From Nemertoderma westbladi (taxonomy: Eukaryota > Xenacoelomorpha > Nemertodermatida > Nemertodermatidae), in NCBI GenBank assembly GCA_032718475.1, contig JAUCBJ010003651.1, forward strand, positions 1 through 57,030: a stretch of DNA of 57,030 nucleotides, written 5' to 3'. This document shows positions 33,761 to 45,230 of this stretch, one piece after another. A program made the position numbers and the translations under genes. The notes beneath the pieces were generated by a model, which worked only from the letters and a program-made list of their open reading frames with translations, was not told the DNA's origin and searched no databases. Numbering within the stretch: position 1 is the stretch's first letter; each line of letters opens with the position of its first letter.

Positions 33761-34983
33761 TGTTCGCGCTTTTAGACCTTTAGCAGTTTAACCTGCTAAT
33801 TTTAGGTGTCTTTTGTATATCAATTATTTAATGTACTGAAGGTACATCAGCCGAAGCCAGCCTGTGCGCGACCATTCACCCACAGTTAAGGGAGACTGGA
33901 TTCGGATGCTTTGATAGTGATTGCAGTGTAGACCTGCTGTATTATTCGATTGATCGTTAATATATAATCTCTGACAATATTATTCACTTTCGGGGAAATA
34001 TTAACAGTTCCTTTAGGACGTGGCGCTTTAAGTATAAAACAGTAGTTATGACTTATACTAATCACAACTGGATGGCTACTGAGATTCGTAAAAGGCGCAT
34101 TCTTTAGGAGATGCTTTATTAACCTTCACACTACTTCACACGACTTCACACTAGTTCACACTACTGGGCACTGATCTGCCGACCGTCACTGAATTTAATC
34201 ATATATAAGGAGGATCGCAACTGACACATGTAGGGATTATGAAATAGCATTCAATTCACACAAAACCACTATAATGTAAGTCGCAGTTGCTACCGGTAAA
34301 CCTGTTCCTCTAACCTTTAGTAATCAAAGAGATTGAGGGTTTTATGATTATTCATCGGTATTCTCCAAATATATCAGCAATATATACCATTATAACACAG
34401 TAACACCAATTAATAACAGAATCAAATAATGCGGTGAACAGTCATAATGTTAGTTGAATCGCGTTGCGTGATGCCGCGATGTGGCGGTGTGCTGCGCCGT
34501 GAGTCTGCTGTGCGCTATGTTAATAGTTTAACGTTCCTTTGATCAAAGCCATCTCATGTTTCTGAGGTTTAGGTCAAAGTCTGAAACTTCCACAGAAGTA
34601 CAGAAGAATCCTAAGCCGGTGTTCTGGGCTTTGAAAGATACACACTGACTGAATTGCGTGAGTTTCTGTATGCACTGTCCAACATAAAATGAAAATCGCT
34701 CTGATTGGTCGAGCCGAACAAAGAACAAAGAAAGCCAAAAAGCTCCACGTCGACATATCAGCTGATAGATGTCGTCATCTGAACTACACTGTATCAAGAG
34801 TATTTTGGCGTATTGCGGCATAAAATGGCTTGTTATGTCCGCTAAAGTACACATACAGAAAAATGGCTTTTTATGTCCACTAAAACACCTACACAGTAAG
34901 AAAACGGCTTTTTATGTCCGCTAAAACACCTACAGAGTACTTTGTGGGGAAAATAACTGGCTAGATCCGCAAAAGCCTTTACA
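33761..34983 (-). repeat. LTR of BEL/Pao copy 1 (3' LTR in element sense)
   Basis: This 1223-bp repeat matches 45231-46443 almost base for base. It starts TG and ends CA. Short tandem words CTTCACACTA (about 34130-34160) and ATGTCCGCTAAAACACCTAC (about 34850-34930) account for most length variation between the two LTRs. Minus-strand open frames inside it are present in both LTRs but show no protein-like features. Confidence 0.95.
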
Positions 34984-35061
34984 CTGCTCCCAGAAAATGG
35001 GATTTAATTCTATAAAATATAAAAAATCACAGTTTCTAAAATATAAAAATACTCTAAACAG

Positions 35062-36094
35062 TTAGTCTTTCTTGCGCGAATGGCGTTTACACAGTTTTGT
35101 GAGGCTAGCAAAAGTCCTTTTCTCTTTGGGGCGAGCCACTTTACTAGGAGGGCTATAACTCCTGGGTGAAGGGTGCAATACAATTGCATCGGAAGGTTTA
35201 GGATGACGGTCGGTGTATCTGCCGGTCGAGGTACTCGGTTGATCGGTATCAACCTCAGTGGAACGAGGTCGAACAACCTTCAGAGCGCGTTTCAAGACAG
35301 CAGCTCTTACTGGTCCCTGACGATTCGTCTGCACAAGAGCGGTAGGTGGACCGTGTGTAGTGAGAAATTTCCTCGGTTTGATGGTTCTTTCCGACTCGCG
35401 TTCTCGGGCTCTGTCGAAATCGATATGCTTCTCCTCGAGCTGATTTTCCTTCGAAGCATTCGTCTAAAACTCGTTTAGAGAGTAGGGTCGTCCAAGTTCG
35501 ATATCTTCTTAGAGATTCTGGATTTCCCGATCGAACTGAAATAAAGCCAACTCGTTCACCGCTTGGACTTGCTGCTGCAACTCACGTTCCTCCAAACAAT
35601 CGTAGGTTCCTTTTCTGATCTTTTGACGAATAGTGTCCAACGCGTTTCATACAACTCTCTCCTCCACCTCGGTGACAGGTTGTATCGGGTTAAACAGGGA
35701 CGATTATATGGTTGAATGGCGATATTAGGTGTCCGCGTCCCAATCCGGCTAGGTAAGATGGGCGAATATCTAGGGAGCCCACAACCGGAGTGCCACCAAC
35801 TAATTGTTCGGGTAACACTAGATCTTTGAACAGTGAGTGCAGTTCAGGAGGATCCGTCATACTATTAGGATCAAGAGTCTGAGGTCTCACCAGGGAATGA
35901 GGAGGTCTGACCGAGTATTCCGGAACTCCGATCATGGGTTTATTTAAGGATCGTTTGAGTCGAGCGAGCGTAGGTGATACATCGAACAAGTTTCGCTCGA
36001 AACTCCCGTAAATATAGCGAGTAAAACTGTGTTTAGCGCAACGTCTCCGCGGATGTTTGTCTTTCCGTTTGTTGGTTGGGTCTAGGGCATTCAT
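35062..36094 (-). pseudogene. Accessory ORF B of BEL/Pao copy 1, broken
   Basis: The minus-strand sequence between accessory ORF A and the 3' LTR is open at 36094-35690 (MNALDPTNKRKDKHPRRRC...), then loses frame. Three stops (TGA, TAA, TAG) lie in the continuing frame between about 35690 and 35460, and it reads on as RERESERTIKPRKFL into 35334-35062. The C-terminal third (GPVRAAVLKRALKVVRP, RSYSPPSKVARPKEKR) matches the intact ORF B of copy 2. The N-terminal two thirds do not match and lack its Cys/His motifs, so this copy has a different module or a recombined 5' part. The product is basic at both ends, with no signal peptide or membrane segment. Function is unknown. Confidence 0.65.
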
Positions 36095-36153
36095 CGTAAT
36101 AATACCAAAGACGCACGTCTTGTAGGGGAAACGCTGGTGATCTTTCTCCAGTT

Positions 36154-36600
36154 TTACAACGTCTCTCTCAAGAATTCCAAATATACGTTGAAGTCACTGC
36201 GTTTATCCGGTTCTTTAACGTCTTCTCTTTCGAGTTGGTTTCGAATAGAATTTTCGTGTTCGATTCTCAGTTTATTGTTCCGACTCCGCTGGGTATGATA
36301 TTTAAATAGGATCATTTCCCTTTCGGTGTCGACATCGTCCGTATCATGTAAATCGATAGGATGACCAGTAGTTAAGAAGTCCATATACGTACCATTACGA
36401 TGCGTATAGCGAGCGGTGAATTTTCTATAGTCCAATTCACGCGTGAGTTGTTCCTTTGACATTGGCGGTTCGATATAACGGCCATCGTCCTCCGTAGTAG
36501 GTTGACTAACATCGCCGCGTATTAAACTATCAACAAACGCTTGCAATGGTGGGGTATATCGCTCCCTGATACCAAGATCATCTTCTATCAACTCAGTCAT
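36154..36600 (-). CDS. Accessory ORF A of BEL/Pao copy 1
   Basis: A 148-residue open frame starts MTELIEDDLGIRERY and is highly charged (DDGRYIEPPM, DLHDTDDVDTEREM). It closely matches 54082-54480 in copy 2, with mostly conservative changes such as SKEQ/SQEQ and THRNGTY/TNRNGTY. Conservation of the protein between two copies with rather divergent LTRs suggests it was under selection. It sits where envelope genes lie in some BEL elements but has no hydrophobic segment or cysteines. No family is recognised. It may be made from a spliced or subgenomic RNA, or in concert with ORF B. Confidence 0.6.
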   Translation of the reverse strand: MTELIEDDLGIRERYTPPLQAFVDSLIRGDVSQPTTEDDGRYIEPPMSKEQLTRELDYRKFTARYTHRNGTYMDFLTTGHPIDLHDTDDVDTEREMILFKYHTQRSRNNKLRIEHENSIRNQLEREDVKEPDKRSDFNVYLEFLRETL

Positions 36601-38309
36601 AGCTGCTATATGAGTTTATCGATATTATAATTAATCATAATTAGGCTAGCGGTCGTTGCTGCCTACCCCTCAATGCCCCCGGACAGCGCAAGATCCTCAA
36701 CGCTGATATACTGTCGCCGCTGTGTCTATCGCCAACGTAGTAGCTGCACAACGACAACAACAACCAGCGCGAGTCACTCCACTGTCCGTCCCAAGGGCTT
36801 AGATTTACTTCAGGTTCTTACTGCAGGGTTAGGGCTACTTTCACAACTGCGACTCGCTACTGTAAACACACTTTAGTAGTAACATTCACCTATAAACGCA
36901 CAAATTCCACACAACTGTCACAAATTGTACACATTCGGGCCATTTGTCCGTTAGTCAAGTGCCTTCCAGAATGCCACGTTATTATTATGTATCTCTGGAT
37001 ACTAGCAGTGTGCTATTTATTCCGTATGCTATTCAATGGGGCAAGCTTTCTATTGCTCTTTTAACTCGCTTCTAATTCTAGCGTGGTTGTTGCTATGGTG
37101 ACATTATGGAAAGCTAGCGGTAGAATTAGGGTAATTCTCATGCATACAGATCTGGGATGCTATTTAATAGTAATTCTTTAATTGTCAATATTCCCCTTTA
37201 TACATGATTTTATGAATTTTATCGGCTATTGACTATATATTGGAGATTCTCGCACACTAATACACTTAATAGGGTGAATCTCCGCTCCCATGATCTATTA
37301 ATTAATGGAATTTTGGGAATGTTATAAATTGTATAAAAATGACAATTTATCAAATTCATTAAAAGAGATGAATTTAAATTTATTCCCGTAAATTTTATTA
37401 TTTAATGTTGGAATAAGCACAATTTTATTCCAGAGCATGTCTGGGAACTGGGATCCTTGATTCTAGGAAATTTGTCCTTTTAAGAGTATCGGTAAGTGCT
37501 ACGATATCTTAATCGACTAGAATTTTAAAGGATCTAAAATTTAACAGATTTTAATTTATAGATTTTCTAGAGTTAACTTGTAAGTATTTACTCTATTGTA
37601 TTTGTTTGACAGATTTTATAAATATTAATAGTTAATATTTAAGATGGGCACCGGTTTATTCCAGAACTTGTCTGGGGACGTTAACCACTGATTCTAGAAA
37701 TTTGTCTTTCAAGTATATCGGTGGGTGCCGCGATATCTTAATCGACTAGAATTACAGATGGTCAAAGGGTTTAACAGATTTATTTTGCGTTGTACGCTAC
37801 TGTTAAAGGGACATCACGCTACTATATGTATTATTTAATATACGGTATGAGAGCAATATTGCAAGAAGCAATGTCAGTGAGAAGAGGCAAGTCGTTTCCA
37901 AGGTCTACCCAGAGCTTGGTTTAGCCGAGACACGAGGATCTGAATTTTGCATTCCTAATACTCTACTTACCAATAATACTTGAATATAGTAGGAGCTTTA
38001 TTGTACTTTAAGAAGTACGGACATTTCATCTTACTGTAGTCACGCATTTGTAATGTAATACGGACAGTAAGGAAAGAGAAAAAGAATTATTTCTCGCCGT
38101 TGCACTAAATATATAATATAATATAATTAAGTAAGTAATAAACACTAATATATATTGCACTAATCTACTAAATAATCGCTAAAATAACATTCTACTAAAT
38201 AAAATTAAAGAAAACGATTATAATAAAATTACATAATAATACATACATAAATATAAAATAATAAAAACAAATATAAAATAATATAGTCACACACCCACTC
38301 CAGACGCTG
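36601..38309 (-). other. Conserved non-coding block of the BEL/Pao element
   Basis: No open frame of note. The 1.7-kb block aligns with 54481-56100 of copy 2. It contains an imperfect direct repeat of about 99 bp: 37425-37524 and 37656-37753, each running from TTATTCCAGA to ATCTTAATCGACTAGAATT. The same pair is present in copy 2 (55294-55393 and 55459-55555). Conserved position and pairing suggest a cis-acting role such as RNA export, packaging or splicing, which is inference. Confidence 0.65.
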
Positions 38310-41300
38310 TTATGTTGGGGAGTCCCTAGATGTTTGTTGGATTAGGGAGGTGGTCGTGGGAAGAGTATCTTGCCTTCCATAGTTTCCGGACAGTTCTCGG
38401 TCTCTTTCCAGTAAACATAAACGACCAACTGGGCGATTGAGTTGTTGTGTTTCGAATACAATTCCAGGTTTCCTCTTCGTCCTGGAATAGTGACGATAGA
38501 AACATCGCTTCAAATACACGACGGCCTTACAAAGCCGATTCCAGGAGCTATAGTGGTCCATCGCTCCCGGCAGGAGAGGTGAGAGTCCCTGCGAGATGTC
38601 TGGTGTTCCAGATCTCCAGTCTCTCTCTCTGATCTCCACAACAGATCTGTTCGCGGTGGGGGAGTTTAGATCCACAGCGTCGTCCCTGGCAATGTGTAGT
38701 ACAGACAGATCTATCACGGGTTTAAATAACCTTGATTTACTCGTCCGGGTTTTAGGTTTGACTTTCTCCGCTCCCTTGGCTTGTCTAATCTCAGCCGTGG
38801 TAAGATGGGGAGGCCATTCATCTTCTTTACTTAGGAAGTCGGGTCCACCTAACCAGTCTGGAGTATCTGTCAGTTCTTGAGGAGTTGCTCCTCTGGAAGC
38901 GATGTCGGCTAGATTAATCGTCTCGGGGCAATGTCTCCATTGATCTACATTAGAGTTAATATCGTCATTATCTGAGGAGTATGGTGTTCCCTCAGTTGTG
39001 GTTGTCTCTCCCTCACTGATGTCTTCTTCCCATTCACTCACCTGATGGACCTGATCTTTGGGTAGCCTTTCCATGAGTGTCCTACGGGAAGGTCCAGTGA
39101 AGTACCAACCTACTCTTGTTCTTCCCGCATAGGTTTGCAATGGTTGCGGTCGAGCAGGCCGTTTCTCTAATGTCTCAAGCGCCTCATGCGCATTTTGGCC
39201 GATGAGTATCTGTACCCCTGGGTAGTCGGTGTTGAATCTAGGTATCTCATGCTGCTGGGTGAAATCGTCTTCATCCCAGTTATAAGGTTCCACTTGGCTG
39301 GTAGCGAAGTTCTTTATCGCCACCATTTTTACTGACCTTATACTGTGTTCTCCTAGTTCATCCTGGGGGGTGGACAACGCGCCTACATAGTAGTCTGTAA
39401 CTACTGTAGATTTCCAAACCTGCATAATTCCTGAAAGGTTCAACTTAGTTCGGAACTTGGGTTGTCCAGCAAAGATGTCTTCGGCTAGTTCTTTGTCGAT
39501 GAATGTTCCTGTGCTGCCGGAGTCAAGGAGGGCGTTCACTATATAGCTCTTTTTTAACCCGTGGACTCTCAACTGCACTACGGGAAATTCCCGGATTCCT
39601 ACGTTGGAAGTTGGCGCTTTCCAAGATGGTTGTCGGTCTGGAATAGTTAGGGGGAGCTCACTATCAGTTTCAGTCTCATACGTAAGTGCTCGATACACTG
39701 CGGTGTTTATTAGATAACAGGATTCGTTTTCGTCGGAGAATTCATCCGTGTAGAATCCTTCCATCTCAGAACTGAGGTCAGTGTCGTTCACATCACTGAA
39801 TTGGACATGTAGTTCGGGCTCACTTACCTGACTCGTGCGGGTTCTTTCAAATTCTGTGTGCAGCAAGATATGATGTTTCGCGCCGCACTTAGCACACCTA
39901 GCATCTGAGTAACAGGTCCGCCGTTGGTGTCCTCGTCTGAGACAATTATAACACAACCGCTTATCCCACATGACATCACGTCTATCCTTTAGGGATTTCT
40001 TTAAGAATTCATCACACCCACTCAAGCGATGGGGCCCGTCACACAATACACATTTGGGCTTGATGTTACTTACCTTACCTTGTGTGGTGTGGTGCACACT
40101 TGTTCTCTCCTCGGGCTTTCTTCCATGAATTCTCTTAGGAGACGTGGGAGGAGTTTTTGTTGTCTGTTCTCTCCTGTCACTGGTTCGAGACTTAAATTTA
40201 CTTACGTCTTTAGGTGCGTTGTTGACATAGTAAGATCTTTCGGTGTCTTTCCCGCTGTTCTCCTCGTGGGAGGTTTGGCTTTTGCCGTCGTCGGTATAAC
40301 ACACTGGTGTTACCTTTCGCCTAGAAACGGAATTTTCACTTACCTCACTTTCAGGAGTCTTCTCTCTAGACTGTTTTAGGAGTTGTAATCTTACCTCTCG
40401 GTTTAAGAATGACAGAAGGTCCGTCATGGTTGGATCTCTATGTTGTTGGTCCATCAAATAGAGAACCTTTTTGTCCCAGCGAGTACCTACTTCACTCTTT
40501 GGCAAAGCTGATGCTAAGGCTCCTACAACCATAGAATTCTGGTATTCATGAGACTTACCCAACCAGTCTAGTTGTCTACAGATCTCCTGAATCTCATCGG
40601 AAAACTCTATAATCCCGCTGCTAAGGAACTTTCGGGGTGCTACCAATTTTGCATACAAATACCTAGCTATGTTTGTCCTATTACCATACCTGATGTTTAG
40701 TGTATCCCAAACTTGTCTTAATCCATCTGGATGTCCAATAAACTTTAACGCCATTAACTTGGGAGATCCTTCCAAGCACTCGATGAGGAATCTAAGTTTC
40801 TCTCCGTTAGATAGCACAGAGTTCTGTATGTTATCTTTGTAATATTCATTAAAAGGTAACCATTTCATCTCATCTCCATTGAACTTGACGATCTCTCCCA
40901 CCTTTACCGCTTGACGGGCTTCGGTTCTAGCCATTTGACGCGTAAAACTTTCTTGGGCCATCGTGTTATTTAATATCAAGTTATCGGTATATAAATTTCT
41001 CGGATTATGATCAGGTCTATATGGAATATCATTGTCAACAGGTTTATAATTACCCTTAATAGGGTTTACTATAGGAGTTTCTACTTCACTAGCAGTATAG
41101 ATGCGTGTAGGCTCCACACCTTGCGCATGAAATACTTCAGACCTAACAGGTTGACACATTGTTACAGGGGGTGGTGGTATACCCTTTTGTGTATTTACTA
41201 ATTTATCGCGTTCTAACGCGATGCTCTGTTGCACTTCTCGCAACTCTAACCTACTTTCCCTTACTGTTCCCTTGAACTTTTGAACAGTCTCCTGCATCTG

Positions 41301-43367
41301 CCCGAGCAGGAGATTCATCCCCCGTCGCCCCTCATCCACCCACTCGACCGCCGAAGCGGGAGCCGCCAACATAGTAGCGGGTAGACGAGGGACAACGGGC
41401 GACAAATCATTGATATTTCGCTCGGAGTCCAGGACAGGAACTGTCTCAGGGGCGGTTCTGTTGGGCACAGGTAGTTTAGTGCTGTGCAAAGGGAATTTAG
41501 AGGTAGGTTCTGGGAGTACAGGTGTCTCTATCACCGAAGGGGCGGTTTCGAGAACAGGCCTAATTATTTCAGGCTCATCTACTATAGTAGGGAGTCTTTC
41601 TACTCTAATAATTTGGTCTGTGGGTTCTGTACTACCTAAGTCTGTGCTAGCTAGTTGCCTTCTCACAGCTGGGGGCAAATCAGGCAATTTCTGACGGTGG
41701 GGCATTCTTCTACGCCTGCTGAGACGAGATCTATTTCCTCCGCCTTCAGGATCTGTTGTATCGCCTTCATCCGATGATGTAAAGCCCTGTCGCTTGGGGG
41801 TGGATCGACTTATCAGCTGCATCTGACTAGCTGTTATCTGTTTATTGAAGTTGTCATGGTTCTCTTGAAGATTTTCCAACTCTAGTTGGGTTGTCTCTTC
41901 AGATGCCCTCCGTTCTGCTTCTGCCACTGCTATCTTTCTTTCCGCTTCTGCCGCTTTTCTTTCCGCTTCAGCCGCTGCCACTGCCGCTTTTCTTTCCACT
42001 TCTGCCGCTTTTCTTTCCGCTTCTGCCGCTGCCTCTGCCGCCTTTATTTCCACTTCTGCCGCTTTTCTTTCCGCTTCTGCCGCTGCCTCTGCCGCCTTTC
42101 TTTCCACTTCTGCCGCTTTTCTTTCCGCTTCTGCCGCTGCCACTGCCGCTGCTGCTGTCTTTCTGTCTTCTATACGTTTTTTCTTTACTTGTTCTTCTTG
42201 GACCCTAGCGATGCGGCTGCTTTCAACAAATTTAGCTTGGTTCGCAGCTAACATTTCCGCATCTAATGCGTCCAACACAAACTTGGCTCCTTCACTATTA
42301 GGGCGAACTCCAGCCAGCCGTCTCCTCAACTCTTCGTCTCCTACAAATCGTTGATAGTCCGACAGATAGATGTCAATAGCGTCCTTCTTCTGAGGTTTCT
42401 CTAATGTAACCTCGCTTTCCACCTGAGAAAAGGCAGCGTCTGTTGATTCTCCATGGGTTGAGCGCTCAGTTAGCTGAATTTTCCACTGGGTCGTTCCTTG
42501 AACCTTGAGACTCACCCGTTGGAACCAAGTCTTGACAGCAACTTGCAACAACGTGTCTTGGGTTCTCTTCGAAGCTTCGTCAAAGGCTGATAGGAGGAGT
42601 CTGATTCTTAGGATTCTTACTCGAACTTGATAAAGCAGCTCTCCCTGCTCTTGAGGTCCTTGGTGTTGTTGAAACAGTTGTTCCTCTAATCGCTCCAAAG
42701 AGCTGAAGAATCCCTGTACATATCCTGCTGCCAACCTCTTCCATACAGCTGGATCACTAGTGTCCTTTGTCACTCCCATCCCGTATAAGTCCTCCCAGGC
42801 AGTTTCCGATAAGTTAAACGGGAGTCCGGGTCCGGGGAAGTTCCATTGCGTCTCGACAATAGACTTCAGTTCCTCCTTCGTGTATCCCGCATAACTGTCC
42901 TTGGTCGATCGCTTACTTCTCGCCCAATCCATTTGATGTTCTTCCACCGGAATCAATACTCTAGTGAGTACGGCTTCAGGAAGAATGAGAAGTGGATCCG
43001 AATAAACTGCATCTGCCATCTTTGCTCCGCGCTCGGGTGTCAACTCTACAGTATCTGAACTACTGGAGCTATCGGGTCGCTGAGAAATAAGTTCTCGGCT
43101 CTGGTGTTGCTGCTGTTTAACAGCTGCCTCTTGGTCCCGCTTGACTTGAGCCCCAGTACCTATGACAGACCTACAGCGCTTCACTAACTTCGCAAATTGC
43201 GAAATTGCTTCTACTAACCTAGGTTCTGACACAACTACTGTAGGGGTTGCCTTTCTTACAGTAGGAGGGGTCTCAGACCTCGGTCTGGGATTCTCTATAC
43301 TCCTATCTGAGAAACAGACTGTTGTTTCTAGGAGACTATCTGACAGTGTTTGTTTTGTGTCAGCCAT
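38310..43367 (-). CDS. BEL/Pao copy 1 Gag-protease-pol remnant polyprotein
   Basis: I take the ATG at 43367 (MADTKQTLSD, good context AACATGG); the frame is open to an ATG at 43436. The protein has about 1685 residues; positions here count from 43436. An N-terminal region of unknown fold is followed near 420-520 by Ala/Glu/Lys repeats (AEAERKAAEVERKA), probably helical. A BEL-type Gag region (DUF1759-like) begins near 820 (KFNGDEMKWLPF). Zinc knuckles CYNCLRRGHQRRTC and CAKCGAKHHILLH lie near 1160. The aspartic protease (DUF1758-like) has active site ALLDSGSTGTFID near 1304. Soon after comes DQWRHCPETINLADIASRG, which in complete BEL Pol lies beyond RT and RNase H. RT, RNase H and integrase core are absent, yet the frame stays open to a pol-tail-like RPVGRLCLLERD. 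Confidence 0.88.
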   Translation of the reverse strand: MADTKQTLSDSLLETTVCFSDRSIENPRPRSETPPTVRKATPTVVVSEPRLVEAISQFAKLVKRCRSVIGTGAQVKRDQEAAVKQQQHQSRELISQRPDSSSSSDTVELTPERGAKMADAVYSDPLLILPEAVLTRVLIPVEEHQMDWARSKRSTKDSYAGYTKEELKSIVETQWNFPGPGLPFNLSETAWEDLYGMGVTKDTSDPAVWKRLAAGYVQGFFSSLERLEEQLFQQHQGPQEQGELLYQVRVRILRIRLLLSAFDEASKRTQDTLLQVAVKTWFQRVSLKVQGTTQWKIQLTERSTHGESTDAAFSQVESEVTLEKPQKKDAIDIYLSDYQRFVGDEELRRRLAGVRPNSEGAKFVLDALDAEMLAANQAKFVESSRIARVQEEQVKKKRIEDRKTAAAAVAAAEAERKAAEVERKAAEAAAEAERKAAEVEIKAAEAAAEAERKAAEVERKAAVAAAEAERKAAEAERKIAVAEAERRASEETTQLELENLQENHDNFNKQITASQMQLISRSTPKRQGFTSSDEGDTTDPEGGGNRSRLSRRRRMPHRQKLPDLPPAVRRQLASTDLGSTEPTDQIIRVERLPTIVDEPEIIRPVLETAPSVIETPVLPEPTSKFPLHSTKLPVPNRTAPETVPVLDSERNINDLSPVVPRLPATMLAAPASAVEWVDEGRRGMNLLLGQMQETVQKFKGTVRESRLELREVQQSIALERDKLVNTQKGIPPPPVTMCQPVRSEVFHAQGVEPTRIYTASEVETPIVNPIKGNYKPVDNDIPYRPDHNPRNLYTDNLILNNTMAQESFTRQMARTEARQAVKVGEIVKFNGDEMKWLPFNEYYKDNIQNSVLSNGEKLRFLIECLEGSPKLMALKFIGHPDGLRQVWDTLNIRYGNRTNIARYLYAKLVAPRKFLSSGIIEFSDEIQEICRQLDWLGKSHEYQNSMVVGALASALPKSEVGTRWDKKVLYLMDQQHRDPTMTDLLSFLNREVRLQLLKQSREKTPESEVSENSVSRRKVTPVCYTDDGKSQTSHEENSGKDTERSYYVNNAPKDVSKFKSRTSDRREQTTKTPPTSPKRIHGRKPEERTSVHHTTQGKVSNIKPKCVLCDGPHRLSGCDEFLKKSLKDRRDVMWDKRLCYNCLRRGHQRRTCYSDARCAKCGAKHHILLHTEFERTRTSQVSEPELHVQFSDVNDTDLSSEMEGFYTDEFSDENESCYLINTAVYRALTYETETDSELPLTIPDRQPSWKAPTSNVGIREFPVVQLRVHGLKKSYIVNALLDSGSTGTFIDKELAEDIFAGQPKFRTKLNLSGIMQVWKSTVVTDYYVGALSTPQDELGEHSIRSVKMVAIKNFATSQVEPYNWDEDDFTQQHEIPRFNTDYPGVQILIGQNAHEALETLEKRPARPQPLQTYAGRTRVGWYFTGPSRRTLMERLPKDQVHQVSEWEEDISEGETTTTEGTPYSSDNDDINSNVDQWRHCPETINLADIASRGATPQELTDTPDWLGGPDFLSKEDEWPPHLTTAEIRQAKGAEKVKPKTRTSKSRLFKPVIDLSVLHIARDDAVDLNSPTANRSVVEIRERDWRSGTPDISQGLSPLLPGAMDHYSSWNRLCKAVVYLKRCFYRHYSRTKRKPGIVFETQQLNRPVGRLCLLERDRELSGNYGRQDTLPTTTSLIQQTSRDSPT
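41886..42180 (-). repeat. Coding minisatellite in gag (Ala/Glu/Lys-rich repeats)
   Basis: Tandem units encode AEAERKAAEVERKAAEAA-type peptide repeats, about three to four copies of an 18-residue unit with shorter satellites. Length changes here would keep frame. The repeat creates long plus-strand open frames that are only shadows. Confidence 0.8.
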
Positions 43368-43436
43368 GTTTGATTGTACAGTTGAATGCCTGCTACTATA
43401 ATGACAGTTAAAGCAAGTATAGTAATTCAGTATCAA

Positions 43437-45230
43437 CTGTTAGCCTAGTAATTAATTACCGATATCGTTACTCAATGTAACGCGATATATATAATATATT
43501 AGAATACCGGTATACACCTATAGTATATATATAAGTATTATTACAGACTAGGGTTTGTCACAGAATACCGGTATATATAATTTCAGCATAAATATATATA
43601 TATATAATAAGCCTAACGTGAATACCGGTATACAGCTAACACTTATAGTGTATATATAAGTATAATTATAGACTAGAATTAATTACAGAATACCGGTATA
43701 TATTTTCAGCTTAAATTTATAGAAATAAATATAATAAGCCTATCGTAAATACCGGTATGTCAATTATTTTAGAATAATTGAATTTCTGAATTCTAGGGTT
43801 ACTTAGTTACTTTACTTTACCTTATTACCGTTATTTAAGCAGTAGTCCAACTGATATTAAGACCTAATTGATGTATGACGGCCTACTGTTTTATAAATCG
43901 CTTTGAGTTGATTTATAATATATATACCCGTTTAATGGGTTTTGTTACAATATTTGAAATAAATGTTATTATTTCTGGGAAGGAGTCACTACACAGAAGC
44001 TGTACGCTCTCAGTGAAGTGCTACTTGTTGGACACTAAAACAAATAATTCTACTTACCTAATTTACTTATTACTACAAATTACGTACAATACGGGGTGAG
44101 ATTACAATCTCTAAATAAACACAAAAATTACACGTATGAATTTTTAGGGTTAATTTTACAGGAAATCTACAAACCAGCCTAACAAGGAGTTAGAATATCT
44201 GGTTATTACAAACGGACAGGATACTACGGTATTTGAAAATAATAAAGCAGTAGTAAATATATTGCGTTGTCTAGATAGGAAAAATACCACCGTCTGACGA
44301 CTTATAGCCGTAGCGCTATAAGTACTACGTTATGTACCCGGAGTGTTCCTACCTAGAAGTTAATTACCGCAGCCTACTATAGCTAACGTGCCTATTAACC
44401 ACTTTACAACACAAATATACTGCCTACAAACTAATTACCTTCGGAAAGCACTGTACACTAAACCCTAAATTAGGTACAAGTACTTATACAACAAATAACC
44501 AGCAGTTAAAAATACTTGTACAGCTAAAAGAACCACGGTATCTGCTGGAGTGACCAGAGCATAAAATCACCAGTCTTTACCTACGCCAAACAGCCCTGAT
44601 GTAGTACCGGGGTTAATTTAACTATAACGGTATGTATAACAAGCACAATTACTGTAGGAATAAACTTGGGGGTATGTATGTTGCAAATAATCGCATAAAC
44701 TCTGAATAATAAATATTACGCTACCCGTACAGACTACACAAACAAAATACAAACCAAATTTACCTTACATCACTGGATGCCCCCACGTTCCTAACTAGTA
44801 CTTTATCGGACATACACTCTACACACACTGCAATCCCTTCAGACTTAACAACAGCCAGACAACAATCCAGCCTACAAATTATTTATACAATCTGAGCAGG
44901 CTTACACGCCTTCTGCTCAATATTAACTTACAAATAAATAAAACTGACAGAAATAAGTAAACCATACAAAAGAATAAGGGGTGATCAATCCCTAATCCTC
45001 TAACAGCCTACAATATACAATATCACAATCGAAATAATACTAGTACCTGTACTGCTGTAAGTACCAGTTTGGGTGGTTAGGTAGTTAGGCCTACTGGTTA
45101 CCGGTCGACCGGTACTTTTGCCTTTATTGCCTACGTTGCAATAAAGAAAGAATAACTGTTATTGTTCTTACCAGAACAATAGACAACTATATTTATTGCC
45201 TACGCTGCAATCAGGAGTTAAAACTATTAA
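43437..45230 (-). other. BEL/Pao copy 1 leader between 5' LTR and gag
   Basis: This is a 1.8-kb non-coding leader. An imperfect tandem duplication of about 120 bp, each copy starting GAATACCGGTATA, covers about 43501-43745. Near the LTR, TTTATTGCCTACG(T/C)TGCAAT occurs twice (about 45120 and 45192). No tRNA-complementary primer-binding site was recognised beside 45230. No gene is supported. Confidence 0.6.

Noticed and set aside
34543-34854. Minus-strand open frames in the LTR (also at 46034-46314)
   Set aside because: They appear in both LTRs simply because the LTRs are near identical; they have no protein-like features and differ in copy 2.
41886-42251. Plus-strand Cys/Phe- and Pro/Leu-rich open frames
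   Set aside because: They are antisense to the Ala/Glu/Lys repeats in BEL gag.
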